NCBI GenBank assembly: GCA_947450365.1
Contig: CANFVE010000007.1
Span: 1-64,000 of the forward strand
Direction: 5' to 3'
DNA length: 64,000 nt
From: Cytophagaceae bacterium
GTDB taxonomy: Bacteria > Bacteroidota > Bacteroidia > Cytophagales > Spirosomataceae
Below are positions 7,204 through 15,730 of this stretch, piece by piece; the stretch's first letter is position 1, and every line of letters begins with the position of its first letter. The notes under the pieces were generated by a model. It saw only the letters and a list, made by a program, of their open reading frames with translations. It was not told the origin of the DNA and searched no databases. The position numbers and the translations under genes were made by a program.

Positions 7204-8704
7204 AAAAGGATATTCACTTGCTCATCAAGAAAGTGTACTTTCAAAGTATTCTGAAGTAAAGGATTTTAAGGTTTTAAGAACATTTACCGAAGACTACTCG
7301 GCGAAGACTTTTGAAAGACCGCAATGGAACAAAATTCTTGCGTTCATAAAGGCGAACAAGGGACTGGTTCAAAAAATTGTTTTTTTACGGTGGGACAGAT
7401 TTAGCAGAAATCAGTTAGACGCCCTAACAATGATTAAGTACCTCGATAAATTGGGTATTAAAGTTGAATCTGTTGAACAGCCATTAGACTTGTCAATACC
7501 AGACAATAAAATGTTGTTGGCTTTGTATCTAACGGCTCCAGAGATTGAAAACGACAAGAACTCTATTCGAACCACAGAAGCTTCAAGACGTGCAAAATTA
7601 GAGGGTTGTTGGATGGGTACTGCACCCAAAGGTTATAATAACTTTAGAGATGGGAAGAACTCGACATTAATCCGAAACGAGAAGGCTCCATTAATTATTG
7701 AATCATTTGAAAGAATGGCCTCAGGAGCATATTCGGCAGATGAGGTTCGTAAATGGTTATACTCTAAGGGAGTCAAAATGACCAAAAATAACTTCCCAAT
7801 CATTATTAGAAACCAAGTTTATATTGGGAAAATTCATGTTAAAGAATACAAAGACAACCCTGAAGTATATGCAAAAGGACTACATGAACCATTAATATCA
7901 GAAGAACTCTTTTATAAAGCTAATGATGTTTTAGATGGCCGGAGAAGAAATATGAAGTTTGGATTAGATAAAACTGATTTATATCCTCTCAAGGGTTTGT
8001 TAAAATGTCCTGTTCATTCACAACGGTCATTAACTGCATATGCCTCAACAGGTAGAAGTGGCTCAAAACATCATTACTATTTGTGTCCAAAATGTGATAA
8101 AACCCAAAGACATCGAATTGGAGATGTTCATGATAGCATTGAGGACATATTAAAATCGATTCAGTTTTCTGCAGAATCAGTTAAGTTATACCACTCAATT
8201 CTTGAGAAAGTAATGAGCCGTGAAGAAGTCAATAAGGCTAATGATTTATCCAAATTACAGAAGGATATAGAACGTATTCAGACAAGACAGACAAACCTTT
8301 TAAATACATTCTTAGATGGAGAGTTAGGCTCTAAGGCATACAACGAAATAAAGTTCAAATTAGACGTTGAATTAGTGTCGTTAAATGACAAAGTTGCAAA
8401 CATTAAAGAGAATGGTAGTTTATTTAGAAGCTATGTTAAAAAACACATTCCTATGTTAGAGAACCTCGTTTCCTACTACAGAAGCGCTAATGGTACTACA
8501 AAATTTAAGATATTGAGTTGCATCTTTGATGAAAAACTGATAGTTGAAAATGGAAGAGTTGCAACCACCCCATTCACTGAACCAATTCGTGTCCTATTTG
8601 ATTTAAATGAAGTTTTGAAAGAGTCTAAAAACAAAAAAGAGGTCGATTATGACCTCTTTTTGATTACCGCTCCCTCTCTTGGGCTTGAACCAAGGACCCC
8701 ATGA
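7154..8704 (+). CDS. Large serine recombinase, probable integrase of the element
   Basis: This 516-residue protein has the full large serine recombinase layout. The catalytic domain starts MTNVIHYIRVSTDEQ with Ser11 as nucleophile and includes WDRFSRN (about 80-86). A recombinase domain follows (about 160-265). A zinc-ribbon type segment runs from about 285 to 325 with LLKCPVHSQ and YYLCPKC. A coiled-coil-like stretch lies at about 365-430. The last residues APSLGLEPRTP are encoded by the tRNA-Asn T-arm region, and the stop lies inside the tRNA. The C-terminus is therefore made from the target site, consistent with integration at the tRNA 3' end. After excision the reading frame would end differently. 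Confidence 0.9.
   Translation: MTNVIHYIRVSTDEQAEKGYSLAHQESVLSKYSEVKDFKVLRTFTEDYSAKTFERPQWNKILAFIKANKGLVQKIVFLRWDRFSRNQLDALTMIKYLDKLGIKVESVEQPLDLSIPDNKMLLALYLTAPEIENDKNSIRTTEASRRAKLEGCWMGTAPKGYNNFRDGKNSTLIRNEKAPLIIESFERMASGAYSADEVRKWLYSKGVKMTKNNFPIIIRNQVYIGKIHVKEYKDNPEVYAKGLHEPLISEELFYKANDVLDGRRRNMKFGLDKTDLYPLKGLLKCPVHSQRSLTAYASTGRSGSKHHYYLCPKCDKTQRHRIGDVHDSIEDILKSIQFSAESVKLYHSILEKVMSREEVNKANDLSKLQKDIERIQTRQTNLLNTFLDGELGSKAYNEIKFKLDVELVSLNDKVANIKENGSLFRSYVKKHIPMLENLVSYYRSANGTTKFKILSCIFDEKLIVENGRVATTPFTEPIRVLFDLNEVLKESKNKKEVDYDLFLITAPSLGLEPRTP
8634..8661. terminator. Bidirectional-looking hairpin between recombinase body and tRNA-Asn
   Basis: AAAAAGAGGTC at 8634-8644 and GACCTCTTTTT at 8651-8661 form a perfect 11-bp stem around GATTAT. 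On the minus strand it starts 8 bases past the tRNA 3' end and is followed by T-rich DNA, so it can terminate the tRNA-Asn transcript. It lies inside the recombinase reading frame (codons for KEVDYDLFL). Confidence 0.75.
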
Positions 8705-8743
8705 TTAACAGTCATGTGCTCTAACCAACTGAGCTAAGAAGGA
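8670..8743 (-). tRNA. tRNA-Asn (anticodon GTT)
   Basis: The minus strand folds as a 74-base tRNA. The acceptor stem pairs TCCTTCT with AGAGGGA, with discriminator G. The D arm reads GCTCAGTTGGTTAGAGC. The anticodon stem is CATGA/TCATG around CTGTTAA, giving anticodon GTT. The T arm pairs CTTGG with CCAAG around TTCAAGC. No CCA is encoded. The 3' 35 bases are shared with the recombinase reading frame, making this the likely chromosomal target of the element. Confidence 0.95.
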
Positions 8744-8765
8744 GTTTCTCCCATAACGGGAATGC

Positions 8766-8816
8766 AAAAATAGGGGGCTATTTCATTAAATGCAAGATAG
8801 CCCCCTTATTTTTTTG
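8766..8816. terminator. Intrinsic terminator, probably bidirectional
   Basis: TAGGGGGCTA at 8771-8780 pairs with TAGCCCCCTTA at 8798-8808 (one bulge). A run TTATTTTTTTG follows on the plus strand and TATTTTTG on the minus strand. It sits directly after the 3' end of the adaptor gene (stop at 8820) and closes the TolC-adaptor operon. Confidence 0.85.
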
Positions 8817-8819
8817 ATT

Positions 8820-10229
8820 TTATTTCTTCTCAGACGCCTTTTCGTCCTTCTTTATTTCTTTTTTCTTGACTAAGTCTCCGGCCTTCAACTTCTTAGCCAC
8901 CGTCGCATATGGCCCCGAAATAATCTCTTGACCCTCCGACAAGCCCGACACGATCTCAATATTTTCAAAATCCGAAATCCCCGTCTTTACCTCGATCTGC
9001 TTCACCTTGCCACCCTTCTCCATCACAAACACCACTTCCTTCGTATTTTCCTTCCGCTTCTTCGCCGCATTCGCATCTTCTTGCGTCACTACCGCCGGCC
9101 CATCTTCCTTCTTCTCTCCACCCATCGGCGCCGAAACCTCCACAGCACCAATCTCCCGCGTCGTCACAGCCGCCAATGGCACCGTTAATACCTTTTCCTT
9201 CCGATTCGTCAATACCTCCACGGAAGCCGTCATACCTGGCTTGAGCGGATACGACAATTTTCCCTTGATCAAATCCTGATACGAACTCCGCAACACCCGA
9301 ATCTTCACCTCAAACTCCGTCACCGCATCCGTCGTCACCGACGCCACGCCCGTCGAATTCGCCGAACTCGCAATCTCATACACAATCCCCTTAAATTTCC
9401 GCTCTGACGTCGAAAAAGCATCCACATCAATCATCACCGAATCCCCCAAACTCACCCGCGTAATATCATTCTCATTCACATTCACCCGCACCTCCATATT
9501 ATTCAAATTCGCAATCCGCAACATCTCCGTTCCCGCCATCTGTGACGTCCCCACTACACGTTCCCCTAATTCCACATTCAACTTCGAAATAATCCCACTC
9601 TGTGGCGCATAAATCGTCGTCTTCGTCAAATTCGTCCGCGCCTCCTTCAGTCCCGCCTCCGAACTCTTCACATTAAAATTCGCCGCCTTCACATTCGCCT
9701 TCGCCGCCTCTAAATCTTGTTTAGCTACCATATAAGCCGACGAAAACTGATCAAAATCCGAATCCGATATCACCTTATCCGCATGCAATTTCACATTTCG
9801 ATCGTAATCCATCTTCGTCTTGCTCAACCGCGCCTCACTCTGCGCCAACACCGCCTTACTCTGCTCCATACTCGCCTTCATCGCATTCACCTGTGCCTCC
9901 GCTCGAGCCAATAAACTCACATAATTATCCGGACGAATCTTCAATAATTCCTGACCCGCCACCACCGAATCCCCCTCCGCGACCTTCAAGGAAACAATCT
10001 CCCCAGACACATCCGGCGACACCTTCACTTCCACCTCCGGCTGAATCTTCCCAGACGCACTGACTTTTTCAATAATCGTCGCGCGGGAAACCTTCGTGAA
10101 TTCCACCTCCGTCGGCTCCACCTTCCCAATCCACTCCATCTTCTTTGCCAAAAATAATCCTCCCAATATCACCACAATCACCCCTCCGATGATCATCCAT
10201 GTCCGCTTCGTATTCGTTGCTTTTGCCAT
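8820..10229 (-). CDS. Periplasmic adaptor subunit of a tripartite efflux system (HlyD/MacA/AcrA type)
   Basis: This 469-residue membrane fusion protein links an inner-membrane transporter to an outer-membrane TolC channel. One membrane anchor lies at about 12-27 (IIGGVIVVILGG). A lipoyl/barrel-sandwich half follows near 58-98 (VSASGKIQPEVEVKVSPDVS), then a long alpha-helical hairpin (about 105-205), the second lipoyl half (TTIYAPQSGIISKLNVELGE), a beta-barrel region, and a Lys/Glu-rich tail after about 375. The insert around 372-400 (GGEKKEDGPAVV) and the charged C-terminus are low-complexity. It is 55 bases downstream of the TolC gene. No inner-membrane pump gene follows; the next features are a terminator and tRNA-Asn. 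Confidence 0.9.
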   Translation of the reverse strand: MAKATNTKRTWMIIGGVIVVILGGLFLAKKMEWIGKVEPTEVEFTKVSRATIIEKVSASGKIQPEVEVKVSPDVSGEIVSLKVAEGDSVVAGQELLKIRPDNYVSLLARAEAQVNAMKASMEQSKAVLAQSEARLSKTKMDYDRNVKLHADKVISDSDFDQFSSAYMVAKQDLEAAKANVKAANFNVKSSEAGLKEARTNLTKTTIYAPQSGIISKLNVELGERVVGTSQMAGTEMLRIANLNNMEVRVNVNENDITRVSLGDSVMIDVDAFSTSERKFKGIVYEIASSANSTGVASVTTDAVTEFEVKIRVLRSSYQDLIKGKLSYPLKPGMTASVEVLTNRKEKVLTVPLAAVTTREIGAVEVSAPMGGEKKEDGPAVVTQEDANAAKKRKENTKEVVFVMEKGGKVKQIEVKTGISDFENIEIVSGLSEGQEIISGPYATVAKKLKAGDLVKKKEIKKDEKASEKK

Positions 10230-10284
10230 AATCGTACCTGTTAACCAGAGACCCTCCAGCCCCCTCGTTTGTTTTATTTACTAA

Positions 10285-11757
10285 TTAAAATGTTAAACTC
10301 TTTCCTTGATAATAATCTAAAATCTTCGTCCGAAACACATAATCGTATTTCGCCTGTACCAATCCCAACCGCGCCTTATCCAAATTCGTTTTCTGTAAAT
10401 TATAACTCACAAAATCAATCGTACCCGCATTAAAACGACTCTCCGAGGCCCGAAACGACTCCTCTAACGCCGACACCTGCACCGTACCCGCCTCATATTT
10501 CTTGGCCGCATTCAACATATTCACATAGGCCTGCTCAATATTCTGCCGCAAAGTCAACCTTGCTTGCTCCGCCGCAATCTCGGCATTCTGGCGCTGCAAA
10601 TTCGCCTGCGAAACCCGCGTCTTATTCACATATTTCGTGAAAATCGGAATACTCAAATTCATCGAAATGACTTTGTTTTGCGTATTGTTCAACTGATCAA
10701 AATAATCCACCGTCGAACCCTCTACCACATTCGCCTGCGTCGTCGTAATCGGATAATTTTGTCCTCCAATCGCCACATTCCCTAAATTAACTGTCTTCGT
10801 TCCCAAAATCTCATAGGACTTTAACGCGTTGGATTGATTGGCGGACCAACTTCCATTTAAACTCAAACTCGGCAAACGAAATGCCTTCGCCACCTCCACA
10901 CTCTTCGCCGCACTTTGTACCCGAAAATCAGCTGCACGCACCAAAGGCTGCGCCGCAATCGCCTTCGCATATATATCTGAAATTCCCGTTTCATATGCCT
11001 TCGCACTCGGCACCGGCACCTGAATCCGCTCTAAATCAAAGACGCTCATGTTCACATCATTCAACAATTGAACCAACGTCAAGCGATTCAAATCCAAGGT
11101 ACTTTGAAACGAAACCACATTCGACTCTTCATTGGCCAATTGCGCCTTTAAATCCAATAAACTCGAATTCGCTAAGGTACCCGCCCGCACCAATTTCTCC
11201 GTCCGATCAATCTGTAATTTGGTGATTTGAGTTTGGTTTTTGGCAATGGTCAATTGATCCTCCGCATTCAGAATCGCCACATAGGATAAAACCACTTGCA
11301 AGGATATATTGTCCCGAATCGATAATAAATCTTCCCGCGAAGCCTTTAAACTGAAATCCGTTTGCGCGATGTTATTCTTCAACTGTCCTCCATTAAATAT
11401 CAACACACTGGCATTCAAGCCCACATTGTTGTAATTAATATTCCGAGAATCATAGCCATTGGTATAGGGGTTAATCGATCGGCCAAAACTAGCCGCCTGA
11501 TTAATATTTCCGTTCAAAGAGGGTAATTGATTGTATTTCGCTTGTTGATACGTAAGCTCCGCATTCTTCAAACTCACCTCGTAGGACTTTACATTCAAAT
11601 TATGCTGCAAAGCCGTTTCCACTGCCTGAGCGAGGGTTAAGGTCGGCACGCGCCCGTTGCCCTGAATCGCCGTCGTTTGGCCTAATGCCAATAAAGTCCC
11701 CGCTGAAAAAAGAGCGGAGAAAAGAGTTGTTCGTATACCTTGTGTGAATGCCATCAT
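10285..11757 (-). CDS. TolC family outer membrane efflux protein
   Basis: This 490-residue protein has a signal peptide (about 1-27, ending in LALGQT) and two outer-membrane efflux (OEP) repeats, about 40-240 and 270-480. Each is made of long amphipathic helices plus strands, as in TolC. Typical segments are LTLAQAVETALQHNLNVKSYEVSL at the start of repeat one (given here only as landmark, residues about 40-63) and LRQNIEQAYVNML in repeat two. It forms the outer-membrane duct for the adaptor gene that follows. The start has two in-frame ATGs (11757 and 11754). Confidence 0.9.
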   Translation of the reverse strand: MMAFTQGIRTTLFSALFSAGTLLALGQTTAIQGNGRVPTLTLAQAVETALQHNLNVKSYEVSLKNAELTYQQAKYNQLPSLNGNINQAASFGRSINPYTNGYDSRNINYNNVGLNASVLIFNGGQLKNNIAQTDFSLKASREDLLSIRDNISLQVVLSYVAILNAEDQLTIAKNQTQITKLQIDRTEKLVRAGTLANSSLLDLKAQLANEESNVVSFQSTLDLNRLTLVQLLNDVNMSVFDLERIQVPVPSAKAYETGISDIYAKAIAAQPLVRAADFRVQSAAKSVEVAKAFRLPSLSLNGSWSANQSNALKSYEILGTKTVNLGNVAIGGQNYPITTTQANVVEGSTVDYFDQLNNTQNKVISMNLSIPIFTKYVNKTRVSQANLQRQNAEIAAEQARLTLRQNIEQAYVNMLNAAKKYEAGTVQVSALEESFRASESRFNAGTIDFVSYNLQKTNLDKARLGLVQAKYDYVFRTKILDYYQGKSLTF

Positions 11758-11851
11758 GCCTCAAAAAAATTTGCCTGCAAGTTTACGCATTTTCGACGGC
11801 CTGCTGGGTGATTTTTGGATAAACGGCAAGCAATCAGGATAAAACCCATAT

Positions 11852-12514
11852 TTACTTTAGCACCGCGAACCTCCGTTTCGCCTCCGCCCGAGAAAATGCA
11901 TTGAAATGCCACCATTCATATTGAATGGGCATAAAGCCGCCATGAACCATGGCCTGACGTAAAATAAGCCGATTTTGATAGGCTTCTTTGCTTAATTTTC
12001 CGGAGGCCAACAAAGCCTTTTCCCGCGACGGATACGCCATTTCACCAAAATAATCAAAGGGGGTTCCCATCTCCAAAGGCCGCCCTTGTTCATCTGCCAC
12101 CGTCAAATCCACCGCACTTCCATAATTGTGAATGGAGTGTTCCACCGGATTTGCGACATAATTACTCCGCAGCTTCGGAGGGTATTGCGGCAAAGCATTC
12201 CATAAATCCCATTGCTTGGCCAACGGCCGCGTCGCATCATAAATCAGGAAATGGTAGCCAGGATGATTTGCCGATAAATAGTCCTGTGCCTTTTTTAGTC
12301 GCGCGACAACCTCCTTTTGTAAATAGGCCTTTTGCAAACATCCATAAACGTTTTTATGCATGAAATTGTCCGGGGTGGCGTATTTAAGTTGGACAAGGAT
12401 GCCGGGAATGGCTTGTTGGACTTCAAAAAGGCCTTGTTCGGCCATCGTTTTTTCATATACACATCCTGGTTCTGAAAGAGTTCGGAGGAAAAAAACAAGG
12501 AAGAGGAGAGGCAT
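11852..12514 (-). CDS. M15 family D-Ala-D-Ala dipeptidase (VanX/DdpX-like)
   Basis: This 220-residue protein carries the M15D zinc peptidase signature: IYDATRP (about 104-110), the zinc-binding SIHNYGSAVDLT (about 142-153) and the EWWHF motif near residue 203. The family hydrolyses D-Ala-D-Ala released from peptidoglycan. The N-terminus MPLLFLVFFLRTL looks like a signal sequence, so the enzyme probably acts in the periplasm. No vancomycin resistance genes are nearby, so a cell-wall recycling role is more likely than resistance. It is read divergently from the next gene, whose start is 53 bases away. Confidence 0.88.
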   Translation of the reverse strand: MPLLFLVFFLRTLSEPGCVYEKTMAEQGLFEVQQAIPGILVQLKYATPDNFMHKNVYGCLQKAYLQKEVVARLKKAQDYLSANHPGYHFLIYDATRPLAKQWDLWNALPQYPPKLRSNYVANPVEHSIHNYGSAVDLTVADEQGRPLEMGTPFDYFGEMAYPSREKALLASGKLSKEAYQNRLILRQAMVHGGFMPIQYEWWHFNAFSRAEAKRRFAVLK

Positions 12515-12567
12515 GTTTCAAAAAGAATTTCCCTAAATTTAGCCAAAATTTATTTCTCGAAACGGCT

Positions 12568-13803
12568 ATGGCATTAAATTGGATTTGGTTTTTGTTTTTT
12601 GGGGTGGCTTTTGTGGTGGCGTGTATCCAGTTTATCTTTTTCGGCAATGCTGATATCTTTAAACTCCTAGTCGACGGCATGTTCGAATCCGCCGAACTCG
12701 CCGTGATGAAAATCGCCTTACCGCTTGCAGGTGTTATGACCTTTTTCATGGGCATTTTGCAAGTGGGCGAGAAGGCCGGTGCCATTCACTTTTTAGCACG
12801 TCGCATCCGTCCCTTTTTTACACGATTATTTCCTGAAATTCCACAAGATCATCCCGTCCATGGGCAAATGATCATGAATTTTTCGGCCAATTTACTTGGC
12901 CTCGACAATGCCGCCACGCCCTTCGGCCTCAAGGCGATGCAGGGCCTTCAAGAATTAAATCCAAGTAAAGATACCGCCTCGAATGCTCAAATTATGTTTT
13001 TAGTTCTGCATAGCGCCGGCCCCGTCTTAATTCCCTTAAGCATCATGGGCCAACGCGCCATTTATGGGGCCCAGGACGCCTCCGACGTATTCATTCCTTG
13101 CCTCATGGCGACCTATGCGACGACGATGACGGGGCTTATTTGGGTATCCATCAAACAAAAAATACGTCTTTTCGAACCCGTCCTATTTGCTTGGATTTCA
13201 GGCTTAACCTTACTTTTGGGGGGAATTTTATGGTATTTCAGCAGCTTGTCAAAAGAGCAAATCGAGCTTCAATCCAAAGTCCTAAGCAATGGTCTTTTGT
13301 TCAGCTTGATCTTATCTTTCATCGTCGCAGCGTTTTGGAAAAAGATCGACATCTTCTCGACCTTCGTGGAGGGTGCCAAAGGCGGTTTCGAAACATCCGT
13401 GCGGATCATTCCGTATTTAGTGGGGATGCTAGTCGCCATTTCATGCCTCCGAAATTCCGGCGTCCTTGGTTTTATGGTGGATGGAATGAAATATGTGGTG
13501 GATCTGGCGGGGATCGATAATCGCTTTACGGATGCGATGCCGACGGCCTTGTTGCATCCCATCTCCGGCAGCGGTTCACGCGCCATGATGATCGATACGA
13601 TGAAAACGCATGGGCCCGATTCGTTTGTGGGCCGACTTGCATGTGTTTTCCAAGGTTCTGCTGAAACGATTTTATATGTGGTCGCCCTCTATTTTGGCTC
13701 CGTTCACATCAAAAACATCCGCTATACGCTTTGGGCGGGATTATTCGCAGATGCGGTGGGGATTATTACGGCAATCGGGGTGAGTTATTTGTTCTTTGGT
13801 TAA
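12568..13803 (+). CDS. Nucleoside-recognition (Gate) membrane protein, SpmA-SpmB fusion type
   Basis: This 411-residue protein is almost entirely membrane segments. The first half resembles SpmA, with MNFSANLLGLDNAATPFGLK at about 108-127. The second half resembles SpmB, with PYLVGMLVAI and HPISGSGSRAMM around 335-346. In spore formers the two parts are separate proteins; in Bacteroidota they commonly occur as one. The substrate is not established. The stop overlaps by four bases with the end of the convergent Wzi gene. Confidence 0.88.
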   Translation: MALNWIWFLFFGVAFVVACIQFIFFGNADIFKLLVDGMFESAELAVMKIALPLAGVMTFFMGILQVGEKAGAIHFLARRIRPFFTRLFPEIPQDHPVHGQMIMNFSANLLGLDNAATPFGLKAMQGLQELNPSKDTASNAQIMFLVLHSAGPVLIPLSIMGQRAIYGAQDASDVFIPCLMATYATTMTGLIWVSIKQKIRLFEPVLFAWISGLTLLLGGILWYFSSLSKEQIELQSKVLSNGLLFSLILSFIVAAFWKKIDIFSTFVEGAKGGFETSVRIIPYLVGMLVAISCLRNSGVLGFMVDGMKYVVDLAGIDNRFTDAMPTALLHPISGSGSRAMMIDTMKTHGPDSFVGRLACVFQGSAETILYVVALYFGSVHIKNIRYTLWAGLFADAVGIITAIGVSYLFFG

Positions 13804-15251
13804 AGCAACGGAATCGAAAGACTTAGATTCCCTCCAAATACATCTTTTTTCCAATCCCCTGTATCGAAACCGATATTGGCTTTTAATTGTGCGCCTTCGC
13901 TAATCCAAGGCATGGGCCGTTGCCATTGTAAGCCTGCGGAAATTTGACGCTTTACGGGTACATATTCATTGCCATAAAACCCAATCGCATTCGACAAGCT
14001 TCCGCGGAATGTGAGATGATTTTCGCCTAAAAGCGCCTCCGCTCCCACGTAAAATGCTTCCACTCGGTTATTGTCAAAATAGGTGTTAAACGTCGGATTT
14101 AATCCTGTTTCTGAATCTAAGGTCATCAAAGGCGAGCCAAGCCCCTTGCCCATGTACGTCCAGCCTTCGGGAAATTCACCATTGTTGAAATAATTATCCT
14201 GTCCCCTTAATTCCGCCACTGTATTTTCAGAGCCTCCCGCACCCCCTTGCGAAGTCGTGTTAAAATATTCTACTACGATTTTCAAAAGACCCTGTTCTGC
14301 GTGTCTCGTAAAAGAAATACCATGCAAGCCATCTGTAATATTATTGCCATGAAACAAGGATCCGTCTTCATACACGCTTTGGCGATAGAAAAACAATTTA
14401 CCAGCTTTCAATTCAATCTCCATCCCCACATCCACGGATCCTAAATGATTTCCTAGTCGGTTAAACCCGTCATTCGCACCATAGGTAGCCGTATCGCCCC
14501 CGGCAGCAGCCAATGATTTTCCAGTAATTACGTAAAAATAATCGGATAGCAAACTTGTTTTTGAGCCGCTTGCATTCGTAATGGACGCGGGTAAATAGCG
14601 CTTCGTTCCTCCCCATTGTACCTGGTGATTAAAGCCCCCATAAAACTTAACGGGCCATGAGGATTTTCCGAGCCGACCATAAAACGATTTTTGATGTAAA
14701 AATACCTGGGTGACATTCGACCGATCCTTATCGAACCAACCGTGTACAAAATTCCCTTTAAACGCCGCAATACCCCCTAAAAATCCGGGAGCCCAAAAGT
14801 CATTCACGACAATTTCGATTTTGGGCATCGGCAAGGCGTTCCCTGATAAGATGTAAGAACCTGAACTCAAGGTCGTATCCGCGAGGCCTTGGATGTATTT
14901 CTTGCGGCCGACCGACAGCTCAAAAATGCCGAATTTCCCTTTGATATACGCCTCTTGAAAAAAGAAATCAGATCTCGTCTCGGTTAAATTCACGCGCGCC
15001 GTGGCACCCATGGCCCAGTCGGCCCGACGACCCTTCCGGTATTCCATCTTCGCCGACATCCCCGCATGATAATAACTCTCCCACGTAGGTACCTCCCCAA
15101 ACTGATTCGCCCGCAACCAAAATGGCGTATAGGCACCCGACGTATATCCTCCCCCCATCGAAAACACAGGTTCATAGGTACGCTCTTGTGCCTGAACGCC
15201 TACTGCCGCCAGCATCAACAAACCCATCAAAAACGCCGCTTTTATTTTCAT
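13800..15251 (-). CDS. Capsule assembly Wzi-like outer membrane protein
   Basis: This 483-residue protein has a signal peptide (1-21, ending VGVQAQ) and a beta-strand-rich body typical of an outer-membrane barrel. It opens with YEPVFSMGGGYTSGAYTPFW and ends in alternating hydrophobic strands (LSLSIPLL). The segments FELSVGRKKY and MPKIEIVVNDFW fit the Wzi capsule-assembly family (PF14052), which binds surface polysaccharide at the cell surface. It follows the UpxY, nucleotide-sugar dehydrogenase and gmd genes on the same strand with almost no gaps and is last in that operon. Confidence 0.8.
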   Translation of the reverse strand: MKIKAAFLMGLLMLAAVGVQAQERTYEPVFSMGGGYTSGAYTPFWLRANQFGEVPTWESYYHAGMSAKMEYRKGRRADWAMGATARVNLTETRSDFFFQEAYIKGKFGIFELSVGRKKYIQGLADTTLSSGSYILSGNALPMPKIEIVVNDFWAPGFLGGIAAFKGNFVHGWFDKDRSNVTQVFLHQKSFYGRLGKSSWPVKFYGGFNHQVQWGGTKRYLPASITNASGSKTSLLSDYFYVITGKSLAAAGGDTATYGANDGFNRLGNHLGSVDVGMEIELKAGKLFFYRQSVYEDGSLFHGNNITDGLHGISFTRHAEQGLLKIVVEYFNTTSQGGAGGSENTVAELRGQDNYFNNGEFPEGWTYMGKGLGSPLMTLDSETGLNPTFNTYFDNNRVEAFYVGAEALLGENHLTFRGSLSNAIGFYGNEYVPVKRQISAGLQWQRPMPWISEGAQLKANIGFDTGDWKKDVFGGNLSLSIPLL

Positions 15252-15728
15252 TTATCCATGGGCCAATTTGGCCACTAGTTCAAATCCTAAACTATCAATC
15301 CGCAAACGAACCTCGTTTTTGTTTTTCAATCCCATCACTTCCGCCGTTTTCCCTTTCAGTGGGCCGGTGTCGATGGTGATAAAATCGCCCACTTGGACCG
15401 TTGCGCCCAACACCTCCACCTCTACGTGATCCGACAAAAACTGTTGGATCGCCAAAATCTCCCCATCCTGAATCACCGCCGGCTTACTCAACCAATACAC
15501 AAAATTCACCACCCCAAACGTCTTTCGAACAACCTCGCTTTGTTTTGGCAAATCAATATTCACAAAAACATAGGACCGAAACAAGACTTCGTCCACGATT
15601 TTTTTACGATCCGACCACTGTTTATTCCGCTTCGTCACCGGACAATAACAATCTATCCCAGCCTCCTGCAAGCGCAGCGCCACTTTTTTCTCCATCCGAG
15701 ACTTTGTATAAATCGCGTACCAAGCCAT
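15252..15728 (-). CDS. UpxY-type NusG-like transcription antiterminator
   Basis: This 158-residue protein is a specialised NusG paralogue. The NGN domain (about 1-95) starts MAWYAIYTKSRMEKKVALRL and has LFRSYVFVNID. A KOW-like part follows (about 110-135: VGDFITIDTGPLKGKTAEV). UpxY proteins load onto RNA polymerase at the start of a capsule or exopolysaccharide operon and prevent early termination. Unusually this gene is third of four rather than first in its operon, with a start 2 bases past the upstream gene and an end directly next to Wzi. Confidence 0.88.
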   Translation of the reverse strand: MAWYAIYTKSRMEKKVALRLQEAGIDCYCPVTKRNKQWSDRKKIVDEVLFRSYVFVNIDLPKQSEVVRKTFGVVNFVYWLSKPAVIQDGEILAIQQFLSDHVEVEVLGATVQVGDFITIDTGPLKGKTAEVMGLKNKNEVRLRIDSLGFELVAKLAHG

Positions 15729-15730
15729 AT

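Larger units (their letters stand above)
1..8704. mobile_element. Right part of an integrative element inserted at tRNA-Asn
   Basis: Everything left of the tRNA-Asn gene is visibly richer in A+T than the DNA to its right and carries typical accessory genes: serine recombinases, a BT4734-like protein, a ParB-methyltransferase fusion and uncharacterised proteins. The large serine recombinase reads straight into the 3' half of the tRNA, as expected if the tRNA 3' end is the attachment site. The left boundary lies outside the window and I found no second copy of the tRNA 3' end in positions 1-8600. I see no conjugation or phage structural genes here, so whether it is an ICE, a phage, a satellite or a remnant cannot be decided. 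The boundary at the tRNA is an inference from gene context. Confidence 0.75.

Noticed and set aside
8928-11225. Several plus-strand ORFs of 60-114 codons opposite the adaptor and TolC genes
   Set aside because: They are Arg/His/Pro/Ser-rich shadows of strongly biased codon use on the minus-strand genes; no start context, no domain, and the true genes are complete.
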